64,000 nt of DNA from JAIVHA01 sp965367295 (GTDB lineage: Bacteria; Pseudomonadota; Gammaproteobacteria; DSM-19610), in NCBI GenBank assembly GCA_965367295.1, contig CBDUHN010000001.1, forward strand, positions 62,001-126,000, read 5' to 3'. Made by a program: the position numbers and the translations under genes. Shown piece by piece: positions 35,927-45,841 of the stretch; the stretch's first letter is position 1; each line of letters begins with the position of its first letter. Under the pieces are notes generated by a model. The model saw only the letters and a program-made list of their open reading frames with translations, did no database searches and was not told the origin of the DNA.

Positions 35927-36487
35927 ATGTATCGTTCCCTGACTGGCGCCAGCCTGTGCCTGGCCCTGCTGACAACCGCACCGTATGCCCTTGCCGGGTG
36001 GAACCCCCTCGCCAAGGAAGACCCCGAAAAGCCATCGGCTGCCACGTACAAATCCTCAGAGGCCATCACCAATTTCAAGAATAGCGATCCAGGCCTGCAG
36101 GTATTTTTCGACAAGGCCTATGGCTACGCCATCTTCCCAACGGTTGGCAAAGGCGGTATCGGGATCGGCGGCGCCTATGGCAAGGGTGAAGTCTATGAAC
36201 AGGGTAAATTGATTGGCCACTCCAGCCTGACCCAGATCACCATCGGCTTTCAGCTTGGCGGCCAGGCCTACAGCGAAATCATTTTCTTCAAGGACAAGGC
36301 CACGCTGGAAGACTTCACTTCCGGTAATTTTGAATTCAACGCCCAGGCCTCGGCGGTTGCCGTCACGGCCGGGGCATCCGCTGACGCCGACTACAGCAAC
36401 GGGGTCGCCATCTTCACCATCGCCAAGGGTGGACTCATGTACGAGGCATCCGTGGGTGGACAGAAATTCACCTTTACACCCCAATAG
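35927..36487 (+). CDS. SYLF-domain lipid-binding protein
   Basis: 186 residues, signal peptide at the N-terminus (ALLTTAPYALAGW). The SYLF (DUF500/Ysc84) core is clear: DKAYGYAIFPTVGKGGIGIGGAYGKGEVYEQGKLIG, then IGFQLGGQAYSEIIFF, and the closing KGGLMYEASVGGQKF. Family members bind phosphoinositides in eukaryotes; bacterial members are periplasmic and poorly characterised. GGGAG sits 5 nt before ATG 35927. Confidence 0.92.
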   Translation: MYRSLTGASLCLALLTTAPYALAGWNPLAKEDPEKPSAATYKSSEAITNFKNSDPGLQVFFDKAYGYAIFPTVGKGGIGIGGAYGKGEVYEQGKLIGHSSLTQITIGFQLGGQAYSEIIFFKDKATLEDFTSGNFEFNAQASAVAVTAGASADADYSNGVAIFTIAKGGLMYEASVGGQKFTFTPQ

Positions 36488-36508
36488 GCGGGCTGTCGAT
36501 ATTCACAA

Positions 36509-36970
36509 CTAATCCACGGGGGCCCGGCTTATCGCCCCCGTGTCGGTGATATAACTCATCAACTCTTCGATCTGATGCTCCTTGTCATACACCATCCAGC
36601 GCATCAGGTCTCCAATCGAGATCAGTCCGGAAAGTTTTCCATCGTCCAGAACCGGAAGATGCCGGCAGCGTGTATCGGTGATCAGCTTCATGGCATCCTG
36701 CACACTGGTATCCGATGTAACGGTATAAGGATCAGCCGTCATGGCCTCTTCCACCGGTGTGGATAGCGGATCGACACCGGCATCCACCACCCTCAACAGC
36801 ACATCCCGCTCCGTGAAGATACCGGTTACGCGTCCCTGTTCCAGTACGACCAGCGCACCAATATGCGCTTCATTCATCCTGCGCACAGCCTCGGCGACAC
36901 AGGTACCACCTGATACAGTATGTACCTGCCGTCCCTTATAAAGCAGCAATTCTCGTATGGGACTCAACAT
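36509..36970 (-). CDS. Tandem CBS-domain protein
   Basis: 153 residues with two CBS domains (about 10-70 and 75-135), for example GALVVLEQGRVTGIFTERD and RHLPVLDDGKLSGLISIGD. It is a small soluble adenine-nucleotide sensor with no fused output domain. The ribosome site GGGGGTG is 4 nt before ATG 36970. Such genes often regulate metabolic enzymes; the target is unknown. Its 3-prime end overlaps the terminator-like stem at 36515-36542. Confidence 0.9.
   Translation of the reverse strand: MLSPIRELLLYKGRQVHTVSGGTCVAEAVRRMNEAHIGALVVLEQGRVTGIFTERDVLLRVVDAGVDPLSTPVEEAMTADPYTVTSDTSVQDAMKLITDTRCRHLPVLDDGKLSGLISIGDLMRWMVYDKEHQIEELMSYITDTGAISRAPVD
36515..36542 (+). terminator. GC-rich stem-loop after the SYLF gene
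   Basis: CACGGGGGC (36515-36523) and GCCCCCGTG (36534-36542) form a perfect 9-bp stem. It lies 28 bases after the SYLF stop and inside the last codons of the convergent CBS gene. No T-run follows. Confidence 0.5.
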
Positions 36971-37087
36971 GACACACCCCCATATGGCTCGCTTCCGCAA
37001 CCGGCGGCTGCGGACAGACCAACTCGATACGTAAAGTATAGATAACGCAATCTGCAGAAAGCCGCATTGCCACAGAATTGCGATGGA

Positions 37088-39415
37088 TTAATTCAACAGC
37101 GGGTTGCCAGGCTTATCTCTGCCACCCAGGGTGAGAAGATTATGCTGTTCCGTTATTGACGCCATGATGTCGAGCAAATCATGTGCTGATGCACGTGCCG
37201 CTTCCAGTTCTTTTTTCCGGGTCTGTTGTTCGAGCCGCGCGGCTAATTCGGTGATTTCCGGAAATCCAAAGCTGCCACCCATCCCTTTCAACTGGTGCGC
37301 AATACTGCTCATTTTTTCCCGGTCATCCAAGGTCAGGCATTGCTCCAGATCCATTGCGTAATTCGGCAAGGAAGATACAAATCGTCGTACCAACTCCTGA
37401 AACTGAGCATCCTGCAAGCGTTCATCATTTACTGCTCGCTCGACGGCCAGGTATTTGTGCATAACCCGGTTGAACTCCGTTTTTTCAATCGGTTTTGCGA
37501 GAAACCCGTCACAACCTAAGCTGTGATAGCGTTCCACGTCCTCCTTCATGGCATTGGCCGTCAGTGCAACAATCGGTTTCCTGTATCCTCCAGTGCGCAA
37601 ACGCTCGATGGCCTCTAACCCCCCCATCACGGGCATCTGCATATCCATCAGGATCAGATCATAATTACGGCGTAATGCGGCCTCGACGGCAAGCTTTCCA
37701 TTTTCACATATAGTGACTTCAGCACCAAGTCGTCGCAGGTAATAGCTAATCAGTTCGCGGTTATCCGCATTGTCTTCTGCCAGAAGTACTTCCCCATTCA
37801 GGGTTTCAGTTACTGCCATCAGGTCGATGGTATCCATTGAATCGGAATCTGCAGGCCGCTCATTCAGCATCCGCGTATCCCGAACGGTACCCGCATCGAT
37901 TTTCAATACAAATCGACTCCCCACGCCCAGGACGCTTTCCATTTCAATATCCCCCCCCAGCATTCTTGCCAGACGCTGGCTGATATACAGACCAAGGCCA
38001 GTGCCTCCATATTCGCGGGTTGTCGAGGAATCTGCTTGTGAAAACGCCTTAAACAAACGTTCACGTTTTTCCTTGCTGACACCGATACCGGTATCCACGA
38101 CACTGAACGTCATTTGGTTTGAGCTGGCATTAAACGCAACTGAGATGCGAACAAATCCCTTGTCCGTGAATTTCACCGCGTTGATGGCGAGATTCATCAG
38201 GATTTGTTTCAGACGCAATGGGTCGGTGTGGATCTGCTCCGGTAGCGGATATTCATAACAGGTTTCGTATTCAAGGCCTTTCTCCCTGGCCTGAGAACCG
38301 ATCAGTATGTCCACATCCTGCAGTACCTCAAAGGGATTAACCAGGACCCTATCGATTTCAATCCTGTTTGCCTCTATCTTGGATAAATCCAGAATATCGT
38401 TAATCAGGCTGAGGAGATGGCGGCTGTTGCGAATAATCGTCTTGAGAGAATGGCGCTGGGCCTCATGGCTCTGCTGCTCTTCAAGCATGGCCTCGGAAAA
38501 ACCAATGATAGGCGTCAGCGGGGTGCGGATCTCATGGCTGATATTGGCGATAAATGCACTTTTGGTTTTACTGGCTTCGAGTGCCTGGTCGCGCGCATCC
38601 TGCAGGTCACGGGTCCGTTCAACTACTTGTAGTTCCAATTCATCGCGATGGACCTTCAACTCCTGTTCTGCACGTTTGCGCTCCGTATTTTCGATCTTCA
38701 GTTCTTCATTTTTTCTGGTAAGGACATCCTGCTGATGTTTGATGGTGTCGAGCATTTCATTGAAGAATCTGGATAACTTGCCAAATTCATCGTCACGACT
38801 GACATCCAGGCGCACGCCAAGATTACCTCGCGAGACCTGTTGGGTGGCATTGATGAGTACATCAAAGGGTTTCGCCAGCACATTCTGTATGATCCTGCTC
38901 AGGATAATACCGATGGCAAGAATCGAAATCGCGGTCATCACCAACATGCCATCCCGTTGAACTCGTGATAATTCCTCGACCCTGGGATAGTGCGCCATAA
39001 TCGTCGCATCGCCGCTACCGGCCAGGTTGGGATAATCTATGCTGATCAGTTCGCTATCGGAACCGGCTTCCGGGATGCCAACAGAGATGGTCTGCTCGCC
39101 CATGGTCAGTGTCAGGGCGGTGAGGTGGGTACCCTGGAGAATGACCTTCAGGGACGGAATAAAGGATGGGGGGATGGCTCCGCCCTGTATATCGGGGGTA
39201 TTCATCAACAGCTGATGAACTTGAAATGAAACCGCCTGAATATCGCGCCCAATGTCCTGGGTAATATCGGACTCCAGGTCATGATTCAAATATACGAGCC
39301 CGAAGAAGGTAACCGCGATCACCATCCATAAAAAGATAGCCGTGATCTTTACTGCTATCTTCGCCTGCCAGTTTTTGGTCCAGTCATCGGATACAACAAT
39401 CTGCTTATCCGTCAT
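37088..39415 (-). CDS. Hybrid sensor histidine kinase, BarA-like (HAMP-HisKA-HATPase-REC-Hpt)
   Basis: About 775 residues. Two membrane helices (about 24-46 and 165-185) flank a periplasmic domain of about 120 residues. HAMP, a coiled coil, HisKA (NISHEIRTPL, with phospho-acceptor His near 294), HATPase (NAVKFTD, VDTGIGV, GGTGLGLYI), a receiver domain (LILMDMQMPVMGG) and a C-terminal Hpt (SIAHQLKGMGG) follow. This is an unorthodox four-step phosphorelay kinase in one chain. The periplasmic region resembles no sensor family I can name. The start is either ATG 39415 or the in-frame codon at 39433. Confidence 0.93.
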   Translation of the reverse strand: MTDKQIVVSDDWTKNWQAKIAVKITAIFLWMVIAVTFFGLVYLNHDLESDITQDIGRDIQAVSFQVHQLLMNTPDIQGGAIPPSFIPSLKVILQGTHLTALTLTMGEQTISVGIPEAGSDSELISIDYPNLAGSGDATIMAHYPRVEELSRVQRDGMLVMTAISILAIGIILSRIIQNVLAKPFDVLINATQQVSRGNLGVRLDVSRDDEFGKLSRFFNEMLDTIKHQQDVLTRKNEELKIENTERKRAEQELKVHRDELELQVVERTRDLQDARDQALEASKTKSAFIANISHEIRTPLTPIIGFSEAMLEEQQSHEAQRHSLKTIIRNSRHLLSLINDILDLSKIEANRIEIDRVLVNPFEVLQDVDILIGSQAREKGLEYETCYEYPLPEQIHTDPLRLKQILMNLAINAVKFTDKGFVRISVAFNASSNQMTFSVVDTGIGVSKEKRERLFKAFSQADSSTTREYGGTGLGLYISQRLARMLGGDIEMESVLGVGSRFVLKIDAGTVRDTRMLNERPADSDSMDTIDLMAVTETLNGEVLLAEDNADNRELISYYLRRLGAEVTICENGKLAVEAALRRNYDLILMDMQMPVMGGLEAIERLRTGGYRKPIVALTANAMKEDVERYHSLGCDGFLAKPIEKTEFNRVMHKYLAVERAVNDERLQDAQFQELVRRFVSSLPNYAMDLEQCLTLDDREKMSSIAHQLKGMGGSFGFPEITELAARLEQQTRKKELEAARASAHDLLDIMASITEQHNLLTLGGRDKPGNPLLN

Positions 39416-39572
39416 CGAAGATACCCGTACCATCCGTCACTTACAGGCAGTCAGACGAGATCGGAGTACATTTCCCGCCTGCTACCCACCATAAGCATGC
39501 AGCGGCGCTAGGAATATTTTCTTGATAGCGAATAACAACCCTGGATGATCAGCCCCCTAGTGGACAGGTTTG

Positions 39573-40715
39573 CTACTCTCTGACCAACTCGTACCCGGAT
39601 TCACCATGACGCACCTTGAACCATTTCGTCGCTTCCTTCACGGTGGGTTCTTCGTCACCTTTTTGCAGTTTCCGCATGACATATTTGACATATACCATAC
39701 GCGCACCATCATCCATGTCAGTCACTTTCAGTTTATCCACGGATAGCACGCTGGCAGGCAGGATAGATCCATCGGGGTGGAATTTCTGCAGTCGTTCTGC
39801 TGCCTCAGCGGCATCTTTTTCAAAATCGGCCATGAACATTGCCAGCAACTCATCATGTTCAGAACGCTCAGCCGCCAGTGCCTGGGCAGCCCGTTGCTCG
39901 TCCTGCCGCGCCCGTTCCGCTGCAACCCTGGCGGCCTCCGCACTCGCTGCCGCCTGCTGCTGCGCCTGACGCGCGGCATCCCGGCGGGCAGCTTCCTCGG
40001 CTGAGCGGCGGGCGGCATCTTCCTGCGCTTGTTTTTCTGCTGCCTGTTTCGCCAGCAAGGCGGCCTTGCGATCCGCAGCCTGCTGTGCCCGTCGCACCCG
40101 TTCCTGTTCCGCTTCGCGCGCAGCAGCATCACGGGCACGCTCCACCTCCGTCAGGATGTTGTGCGCCGCATCGAGTTCTGCCGGGGTGAGTTTTTTGGCG
40201 AGGTAATCCTGCTGCACTCTGGCGTTACCGAGCCCCTGTTCGGCGGCCCGACTGAACCAGAGATAGGCCTGCACCATGTCTACCGGAACACCCTTCCCCT
40301 GCTTGAACATAGTGCCCAGGCTGTACTGGGCATCGAGATTACCCTGTCCCGCCGCCAACAGATACCAGCGTGATGCCTTCGCACCATCTGCCGCCACTCC
40401 CTTGCCCTCTGCAAAAATACGGCCCAGCTGAAACTGCGCCCCGGCATGCCCCGCCTGGGCAGCGCGTTCATACCATTCGCGCGCCTGCACCGGATCGGCG
40501 CGTACACCCTTGCCATCCTCGTACATCATGCCCAGATAATATTGAGCCTCCGCAACGCCTTCATCCGCAATCGGTAGCAGATGTTGCAAGGCATTGGCGA
40601 ACTGGCCCTTTTCATAGGCATCCACGCCCTCCGGTAAAGCGGCGAACAGATGACTGCATTGCAGCCATAGCAGCAGGATCAGTCCGATGCGAGAGAATCC
40701 CAGTTTGTACTTCAT
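39573..40715 (-). CDS. Secreted Sel1-repeat protein with coiled coil
   Basis: 380 residues. A signal peptide (LLWLQCSHLFA) is followed by three or four Sel1-like repeats (about 30-165; GMMYEDGKGVRADPVQAREWYERAA, LGRIFAEGKGV, LGTMFKQGKGV). A long Ala/Arg/Glu coiled coil (about 185-285) and a globular C-terminus (about 290-380, ending HGESGYELVRE) follow. SLR proteins act as interaction scaffolds in the envelope. The partner is unknown. It starts at ATG 40715. Confidence 0.85.
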   Translation of the reverse strand: MKYKLGFSRIGLILLLWLQCSHLFAALPEGVDAYEKGQFANALQHLLPIADEGVAEAQYYLGMMYEDGKGVRADPVQAREWYERAAQAGHAGAQFQLGRIFAEGKGVAADGAKASRWYLLAAGQGNLDAQYSLGTMFKQGKGVPVDMVQAYLWFSRAAEQGLGNARVQQDYLAKKLTPAELDAAHNILTEVERARDAAAREAEQERVRRAQQAADRKAALLAKQAAEKQAQEDAARRSAEEAARRDAARQAQQQAAASAEAARVAAERARQDEQRAAQALAAERSEHDELLAMFMADFEKDAAEAAERLQKFHPDGSILPASVLSVDKLKVTDMDDGARMVYVKYVMRKLQKGDEEPTVKEATKWFKVRHGESGYELVRE

Positions 40716-40991
40716 TACCTTTCCCCGTGCAGGCGGTTACCACATATTGGTGTTACCGGTCGTCGGCCGTACCCATACCATGCGGGTATCGTTAACCCTT
40801 TGGTAATACTGCGCTTCACGCCGTAACACCCGCTTATCGTCCCATTGCGCTGGTTCTGAAATTCCGGCCCCATGCGAATGCCCCAAGCCCGAGCGTGCAG
40901 AAGCGCAGAGAAATCGGCGCCCCGCACCATTGAATTACACCCTCCGCAGCCCTATCTACCAGATAATCTGGTTTTCGAACACGAGTCCGCC

Positions 40992-41426
40992 ATGAATGAA
41001 CCACTGCAGATTGCCTGCCCCCATTGCAACACCCTGAATCGCCTCCAGCCAGCGCGGCTGGCCGAGCACCCGAAATGCGGGCGCTGCAAACAGCCACTCT
41101 TCACAGGACATCCCTTTGCCCTGACCGAGGCCAATTTCGCCACCCATATCCAGCGCAGCCAGCTTCCGGTGGTGGTGGATTTCTGGGCTGCCTGGTGCGG
41201 CCCCTGCCGGATGATGGCACCAATATTCGAACAGGCCGCAGCGCGAATGGAACCAAAGGTGCGGTTTGCAAAACTGGATACCGAAGCCAACCAGGCCATT
41301 GCCGGGCAACTGGGCATTCGCAGCATCCCCACCCTGGCCCTGTTTCACAATGGGCGCGAAATCGCCCGACAGGCGGGTGTCATGCAGCTGGAGCCCATGG
41401 CGCAATGGATTCGCAGCCACCTGTAA
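40992..41426 (+). CDS. trxC: Thioredoxin 2 (TrxC)
   Basis: 144 residues. An N-terminal zinc ribbon with C9-x-x-C12 and C29-x-x-C32 precedes a thioredoxin fold with active site W-C69-G-P-C72. This is the TrxC arrangement, an oxidative-stress-inducible thioredoxin reduced by TrxB. The frame is open upstream, but ATG 40992 gives the family length. It converges with the glutaredoxin gene. Confidence 0.96.
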   Translation: MNEPLQIACPHCNTLNRLQPARLAEHPKCGRCKQPLFTGHPFALTEANFATHIQRSQLPVVVDFWAAWCGPCRMMAPIFEQAAARMEPKVRFAKLDTEANQAIAGQLGIRSIPTLALFHNGREIARQAGVMQLEPMAQWIRSHL

Positions 41427-41457
41427 ACTGTGGCGCACGATCAGGCCGGTGAAGACC

Positions 41458-41715
41458 TCAAGGCTCCATTAATTCGTTCAGCTCACTGTCCATGTGCATC
41501 TCCGTGAGTTCGGTGAAGCCCCCGATCCAGCGGCCATCAATCGCGAATTGCGGCACGGTCCTGGCACCGTTGGTCAGCTGGGCAAATTCACGCATCGCCC
41601 CTGTATCCTGATCCAGTCGCACTTCCCGATAGGGAATTTTCCATTTGTTGAGCAGGGTCTTGCTCTTGTCGCAGATCGGGCAGCGCCCGGTACTGTAAAT
41701 CGTTAATCGTGCCAT
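41458..41715 (-). CDS. Glutaredoxin
   Basis: 85 residues with dithiol site C12-P-I-C15 and the GSH-binding features TVPQFAIDG and GGFTEL. This fits the classical GrxC-like group. The active site is CPIC rather than the usual CPYC. It is immediately downstream (8 bases) of the secreted hypothetical protein at 41724 on the same strand. Confidence 0.93.
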   Translation of the reverse strand: MARLTIYSTGRCPICDKSKTLLNKWKIPYREVRLDQDTGAMREFAQLTNGARTVPQFAIDGRWIGGFTELTEMHMDSELNELMEP

Positions 41716-41723
41716 AAACCCAG

Positions 41724-42173
41724 TTACTTGTTTGATAGCGTGGTTGGAGATTGTACCCGAGCGTCACCCTGCTTTCCCACTTCATCCACCAGGCTGGGCC
41801 ATCGATCCACATACGGAGAAAGGTTCTGACGTTCCGGGAATACCACCATCGTGATAGAGGAAATGGCGGTCACAAAAAGCTCATCGAGGTGAGCCGCACA
41901 GTATTCATCCAAAGCTTCGATGAATTGTTCGATCCCCCTCTCCCCCATGATGCTGTAGGTATTGGAAACGATCAGGTTGAAGGCAGAAAAATATCCGCTC
42001 AACCAGACCTCGTATTCCAACTGCCGACCTCCACCGGCATTCCGCGCAGACTGATAGGTTGAGCAGGGTTCGCCACCCACTCCATGAACTGCGTATTCCC
42101 CACCGATATCCTTGGCTGTGGCATTGCCCGCCAGCCACAGCAATATCAGTGCACAACCGGCACGTACCATCAT
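41724..42173 (-). CDS. Secreted hypothetical protein, 149 residues
   Basis: A signal peptide (ALILLWLAGNATAKD) leads into a soluble domain with two Cys (EPCSTYQSA and DEYCAAH), probably a disulfide. The segment VWLSGYFSAFNLIVSNTY resembles a Trp-x-x-Gly-Tyr motif seen in small secreted proteobacterial families, but I cannot name it. The gene precedes grx by 8 bases, so they are co-transcribed. Its upstream region is AT-rich. Confidence 0.7.
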   Translation of the reverse strand: MMVRAGCALILLWLAGNATAKDIGGEYAVHGVGGEPCSTYQSARNAGGGRQLEYEVWLSGYFSAFNLIVSNTYSIMGERGIEQFIEALDEYCAAHLDELFVTAISSITMVVFPERQNLSPYVDRWPSLVDEVGKQGDARVQSPTTLSNK

Positions 42174-42430
42174 TCCTCTGCCCGCATGGATTTCCTGCTC
42201 TCACTAGCGGCCAGATCTCACTGATCTGTAATCAATGTGTCTCGCAAAAAGCGCGGGGATATTCCTCGAATAAACATTAGATATTAGTTTAATAGTAATG
42301 ATATTCATGTATTTTATTTTATCTTAAGGCAGCGCTGCAGGGCACGGATGCACTTGAAATCCCAGCAACGGAATTGTTACCCTGTTCTGCCAGTCCCCAC
42401 GACCAACCAATACGCCAAGGTGCTCACGAT
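42174..42430. promoter_or_regulatory. AT-rich divergent intergenic region
   Basis: About 255 bases between divergent genes. The stretch at about 42269-42330 is strongly AT-rich (for example TTTAATAGTAATGATATTC), unlike the GC-rich surroundings, and is the likeliest place for promoters. No specific operator could be assigned. Confidence 0.5.
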
Positions 42431-42754
42431 ATGACCCTCCTGCTCCGCCAGATCGGCCCGTTACGCCTGATGCTGTTCAGCCTTGCCGTGCTCATCATCC
42501 TGCTTGCCCCGAGCGGCGATTCCGGAGAGACTCGCGAGGGCTGGGCACTGGTGCCCACGGTGCTGATACCAGCCCTTACCCCAATGGTATTGATGGCACT
42601 GCTCCTGGATGCACTGATGAACCGGGTATGGATGGTCGACGCGACCACGAGTGATCGCCCCCGTTTTCGTCGCGTAATGTGGCTCAATCTCGCTATCGGT
42701 ACCGCCATGATCATAGCCTTCATTCCCTACTTGCAGTCCCTGTCGCCGGGTTAG
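42431..42754 (+). CDS. Small membrane protein, 107 residues
   Basis: Three hydrophobic segments (LMLFSLAVLIILLAP, TPMVLMALLLDAL, LAIGTAMIIAFIPYL) predict an inner-membrane protein. No motif or family is recognised. The start ATG 42431 follows AAGGTG. It is followed by the YadGH-type exporter genes after about 105 bases, but a shared function is only a guess. Confidence 0.65.
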   Translation: MTLLLRQIGPLRLMLFSLAVLIILLAPSGDSGETREGWALVPTVLIPALTPMVLMALLLDALMNRVWMVDATTSDRPRFRRVMWLNLAIGTAMIIAFIPYLQSLSPG

Positions 42755-42859
42755 AATCGACTCAGGCCATTATCCTTCTAGTACCCGGGCAAAAATGTCG
42801 GCCGCCTGCTGTGGTACGATAACGCGCTAAGTTAGTATCCCTAGCCGCTACCGCATGTC

Positions 42860-43795
42860 ATGACCACTGCCCTATCCATCCGCAATCTCACCAAGACCTA
42901 TCCGAACGGCTTTCAGGCCTTGAAGGGTATCGACCTGGAAGTGGCACAAGGGGATTTCTTTGCCCTGCTGGGGCCCAACGGTGCCGGCAAATCCACCACC
43001 ATCGGCATTATCAGCGCCCTGGTGAACAAGACCAGTGGCACGGTATCCATCTTCGGACATGACCTGGACACCGACCTGATCGCGGCCAAGACCCAACTCG
43101 GCCTGGTGCCGCAGGAATTCAATTTCAACGTTTTCGAGCCAGTGCTGGAGATCGTCGCCAACCAGGGCGGTTACTACGGCATTGAACGCAAACTGGCCCA
43201 TCAACGGGCCGAGCAGTATCTGAAGCAACTGGGGCTCTGGGAAAAACGCCATACCATGGCGCGCAATCTTTCCGGCGGTATGAAACGTCGGCTGATGATC
43301 GCCCGTGCCCTGGTGCACCGACCACGACTATTGATTCTGGATGAACCCACTGCCGGCGTGGATATCGAAATCCGTCGTTCCATGTGGGAGTTTCTCCGGG
43401 CTATCAATGCCGAGGGCACCAGCATCATCCTCACCACCCACTACCTGGAGGAAGCGGAAAGCCTGTGCCGCAATATTGCCATCATCGATGAAGGCCGGGT
43501 GGTGGAAAGCACCAGCATGAAACAACTGCTGAATCAGCTGCAACTCGAAACCTTTGTGCTGGATCTGGCTGCCCCGCTGGCGACGCTGCCCGAGATTGCC
43601 GCTCATCAGTTGCGCAGGATCGACGACACCACCCTCGAAGTCGACATTTCCAAAGATACCAGCATCAACCGGCTGTTCGCTGATCTTACGGAGCGAAACA
43701 TCCAGGTACTCAGTATGCGCAACAAGACCAATCGCCTGGAGCAACTGTTCATGCACCTGGTGGACAATGGTGAATCCGCACAGGCCCGGTCATGA
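42860..43795 (+). CDS. yadG: ABC exporter ATP-binding protein, YadG-like
   Basis: 311 residues, a full NBD with a C-terminal extension. Walker A GPNGAGKST (38-46), Q-loop LVPQEF, signature LSGGMKRR, Walker B LLILDEPTAGVD and the switch His (TTHYLEEAE). Length and sequence fit E. coli YadG (308 aa). The 3-prime end overlaps the next gene by 4 bases (ATGA), so the two proteins are translationally coupled. The substrate of YadGH is unknown. Confidence 0.93.
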   Translation: MTTALSIRNLTKTYPNGFQALKGIDLEVAQGDFFALLGPNGAGKSTTIGIISALVNKTSGTVSIFGHDLDTDLIAAKTQLGLVPQEFNFNVFEPVLEIVANQGGYYGIERKLAHQRAEQYLKQLGLWEKRHTMARNLSGGMKRRLMIARALVHRPRLLILDEPTAGVDIEIRRSMWEFLRAINAEGTSIILTTHYLEEAESLCRNIAIIDEGRVVESTSMKQLLNQLQLETFVLDLAAPLATLPEIAAHQLRRIDDTTLEVDISKDTSINRLFADLTERNIQVLSMRNKTNRLEQLFMHLVDNGESAQARS

Positions 43796-44565
43796 ACGTC
43801 ACTGAAAAATACATTGCCTTCAAAACCATTGTGATCAAGGAGATCCTGCGCTTCTCGCGCATCTGGATTCAAACCATTCTCCCGCCGGTGATCACCACGG
43901 CACTGTATTTCGTGATTTTCGGCACCCTCATCGGCCCCCAGATCGGAGACATGGACGGCGTCGCCTATATGGATTACATCGTTCCGGGCCTGATCATGAT
44001 GGCGGTCATCACCAATTCCTACGCCAATGTCGTATCGTCCTTCTATGGATCCAAGTTCCAGCACAACATCGAGGAGATGCTGGTCTCGCCCACACCGAAT
44101 TATCTTATTCTGCTGGGTTTCATTTCCGGCGGCGTTGCGCGCGGTATAGCGGTGGGCGTGGCTGTGACATTCGTATCCCTGCTGTTCAGCAATCTGCAGA
44201 TTCATAGCCTGGGGATTATTGTCAGCATCGTATTTCTGACCTCGGTGCTGTTTTCGCTGGCAGGCTTCATCAACGGTATCTATGCCAATAGCTTTGACGA
44301 TATATCCATCGTGCCAACCTTCGTACTGACACCACTCACCTACCTGGGAGGGATCTTCTATTCCATCCACATGCTACCGGAGTTCTGGCAGACGGCTTCC
44401 CTCGCCAATCCTATTCTGTATATGGTAAATGCCTTCCGGTACGGGTTTCTGGGTATCAGCGATATCAGCCTGTATGCCTCGTACGGCATTATCATTGGCT
44501 TCATCACCGCGTTATTCAGTTACAGCCTGTACCTGCTCAATCAAGGCAAGGGCATCCGCACCTAG
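43792..44565 (+). CDS. yadH: ABC-2 type permease, YadH-like
   Basis: 257 residues with six hydrophobic segments of the ABC-2 permease family (PF01061). A short N-terminal cytoplasmic helix and TYLGGIFYSIHMLPEFWQ, then NPILYMVNAFRYGFLG, are signature regions. E. coli YadH is about 256 residues. The start overlaps the ATPase stop, and the pair probably forms a homodimeric exporter with two YadG subunits. Confidence 0.93.
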   Translation: MNVTEKYIAFKTIVIKEILRFSRIWIQTILPPVITTALYFVIFGTLIGPQIGDMDGVAYMDYIVPGLIMMAVITNSYANVVSSFYGSKFQHNIEEMLVSPTPNYLILLGFISGGVARGIAVGVAVTFVSLLFSNLQIHSLGIIVSIVFLTSVLFSLAGFINGIYANSFDDISIVPTFVLTPLTYLGGIFYSIHMLPEFWQTASLANPILYMVNAFRYGFLGISDISLYASYGIIIGFITALFSYSLYLLNQGKGIRT

Positions 44566-44635
44566 CCCTGGTAATCCGATGGGGAAACAAGGGACCTTGA
44601 AGCCACCTGAGCAGGAGCCCCACGCTTGACTCGAA

Positions 44636-44923
44636 CTACTCTTCGCCAATCCAGCCCTGCAGGGCGACGATAATCGCCTTTGCCTGATCCTTACTGGAAA
44701 TATTGAATTTGGATTTTTGCTGATACTCGCCGTTGCGCTTCTGATAACGGCGAATGGTGTATTTATCCGGACCATACTCCTCCTTGCGGCGATCCCAGTC
44801 CTGGTAACGATAGATGATCGTCGACCAGGCTCCCTTGGACAGTACCACCTTGTCCAGTTCCTTGACCGTCTCGATCCCATCTTCTTCATAACGTACGGTC
44901 AATTCATCAATCGTTGAAGCCAT
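44636..44923 (-). CDS. Hypothetical conserved protein, 95 residues
   Basis: Soluble and charged, with a central Tyr/Arg-rich stretch (SAWSTIIYRYQDWDRRKEEYGPDKY in context) and the ending KFNISSKDQAKAIIVALQGWIGEE. The pattern suggests a small beta-rich then helical nucleic-acid-binding-like fold, but this is only an impression. It starts at ATG 44923. No family recognised with confidence. Confidence 0.7.
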   Translation of the reverse strand: MASTIDELTVRYEEDGIETVKELDKVVLSKGAWSTIIYRYQDWDRRKEEYGPDKYTIRRYQKRNGEYQQKSKFNISSKDQAKAIIVALQGWIGEE

Positions 44924-45204
44924 TTCGTTTCCTTATCGTGTAGTTACAAAGTATTTTTCATTGTCAGATTCGTTGCACTGAAAAGCTGTCGTGCTACGAC
45001 GACAGGTATTTCCCATGCCGAATATGGACATAGTGTCACAGGCCTGTCGACCTGTCTCCGACCTGCGACAAACAGCCCCATACTGGCGCGGGATCCAACA
45101 ATAACCACTTTTAATTACAGTTGGTTAGCCCATTGGCACAGAGCCTGCAATACCGTACATGCCAAGCCGGCAAAAGCACCTGGAAGGTAAACCGAGGCAA
45201 CCGT

Positions 45205-45807
45205 ATGACACCAGCAATGCAGCACATTCCATCCTATCCCGGCATGGAGCACATGCCCGCCATTCTAGGCAAGCAGCTGTATACCATACAAGCCGACGGC
45301 CATTTTCAGCCGGTGAGCAACATCAATCAGCGCTTCCGAAACGAACTGGAGCGCTTTCATATTGCCTACCACTATCATCCACAGCGCTTCCTGCTGGCCA
45401 CCGTGCTGCCTCCCCAGCCGGAAGTGATCTGGAAGAGATCCGCCAGTCTGCTGTTTACCGGATTGACCTTCTCTCGCCTCAACTCACTGGAGTGCATGTT
45501 GACTCGGTTGACACCGAAAATCGCACGCCACAGTCATGCGCTGACGAGGGAAATGAGTGTGTATGCCGGCATGCGCCGCCTCAATATGTACGGGCTACTG
45601 CTGGGCATGCACCCCATCATCACGCTGCAGGACGATGGACAGCCAGTGGCCGTTAACCTGCGCAGCACCAGCCTGGATGCCAGTGAGACGTCCTTCCAAC
45701 GCCACCTCAAGGCCCTGTCACTGGCCAGCCTGTTCAGCGCTGGACTGCCGGAACGCAATTTCGTAAACGGGGTATTTCAGCTCTACGATGCAGTCGGTAG
45801 TCACTGA
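45205..45807 (+). CDS. Hypothetical protein, 200 residues
   Basis: Soluble protein, no signal peptide from this start (MTPAMQHIPSYPGMEHMPAIL), chosen because GAGG lies 7 nt upstream. It contains HIAYHYHPQRFLLATVLPPQPEVIWKRS in one predicted fold and a helical C-terminus. No family recognised. It converges with rnd. An upstream in-frame codon at 45121 would add a low-quality extension. Confidence 0.6.
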   Translation: MTPAMQHIPSYPGMEHMPAILGKQLYTIQADGHFQPVSNINQRFRNELERFHIAYHYHPQRFLLATVLPPQPEVIWKRSASLLFTGLTFSRLNSLECMLTRLTPKIARHSHALTREMSVYAGMRRLNMYGLLLGMHPIITLQDDGQPVAVNLRSTSLDASETSFQRHLKALSLASLFSAGLPERNFVNGVFQLYDAVGSH

Positions 45808-45841
45808 TGCCGGGGCCGTGACGCCACCGTATGGGGTAGTC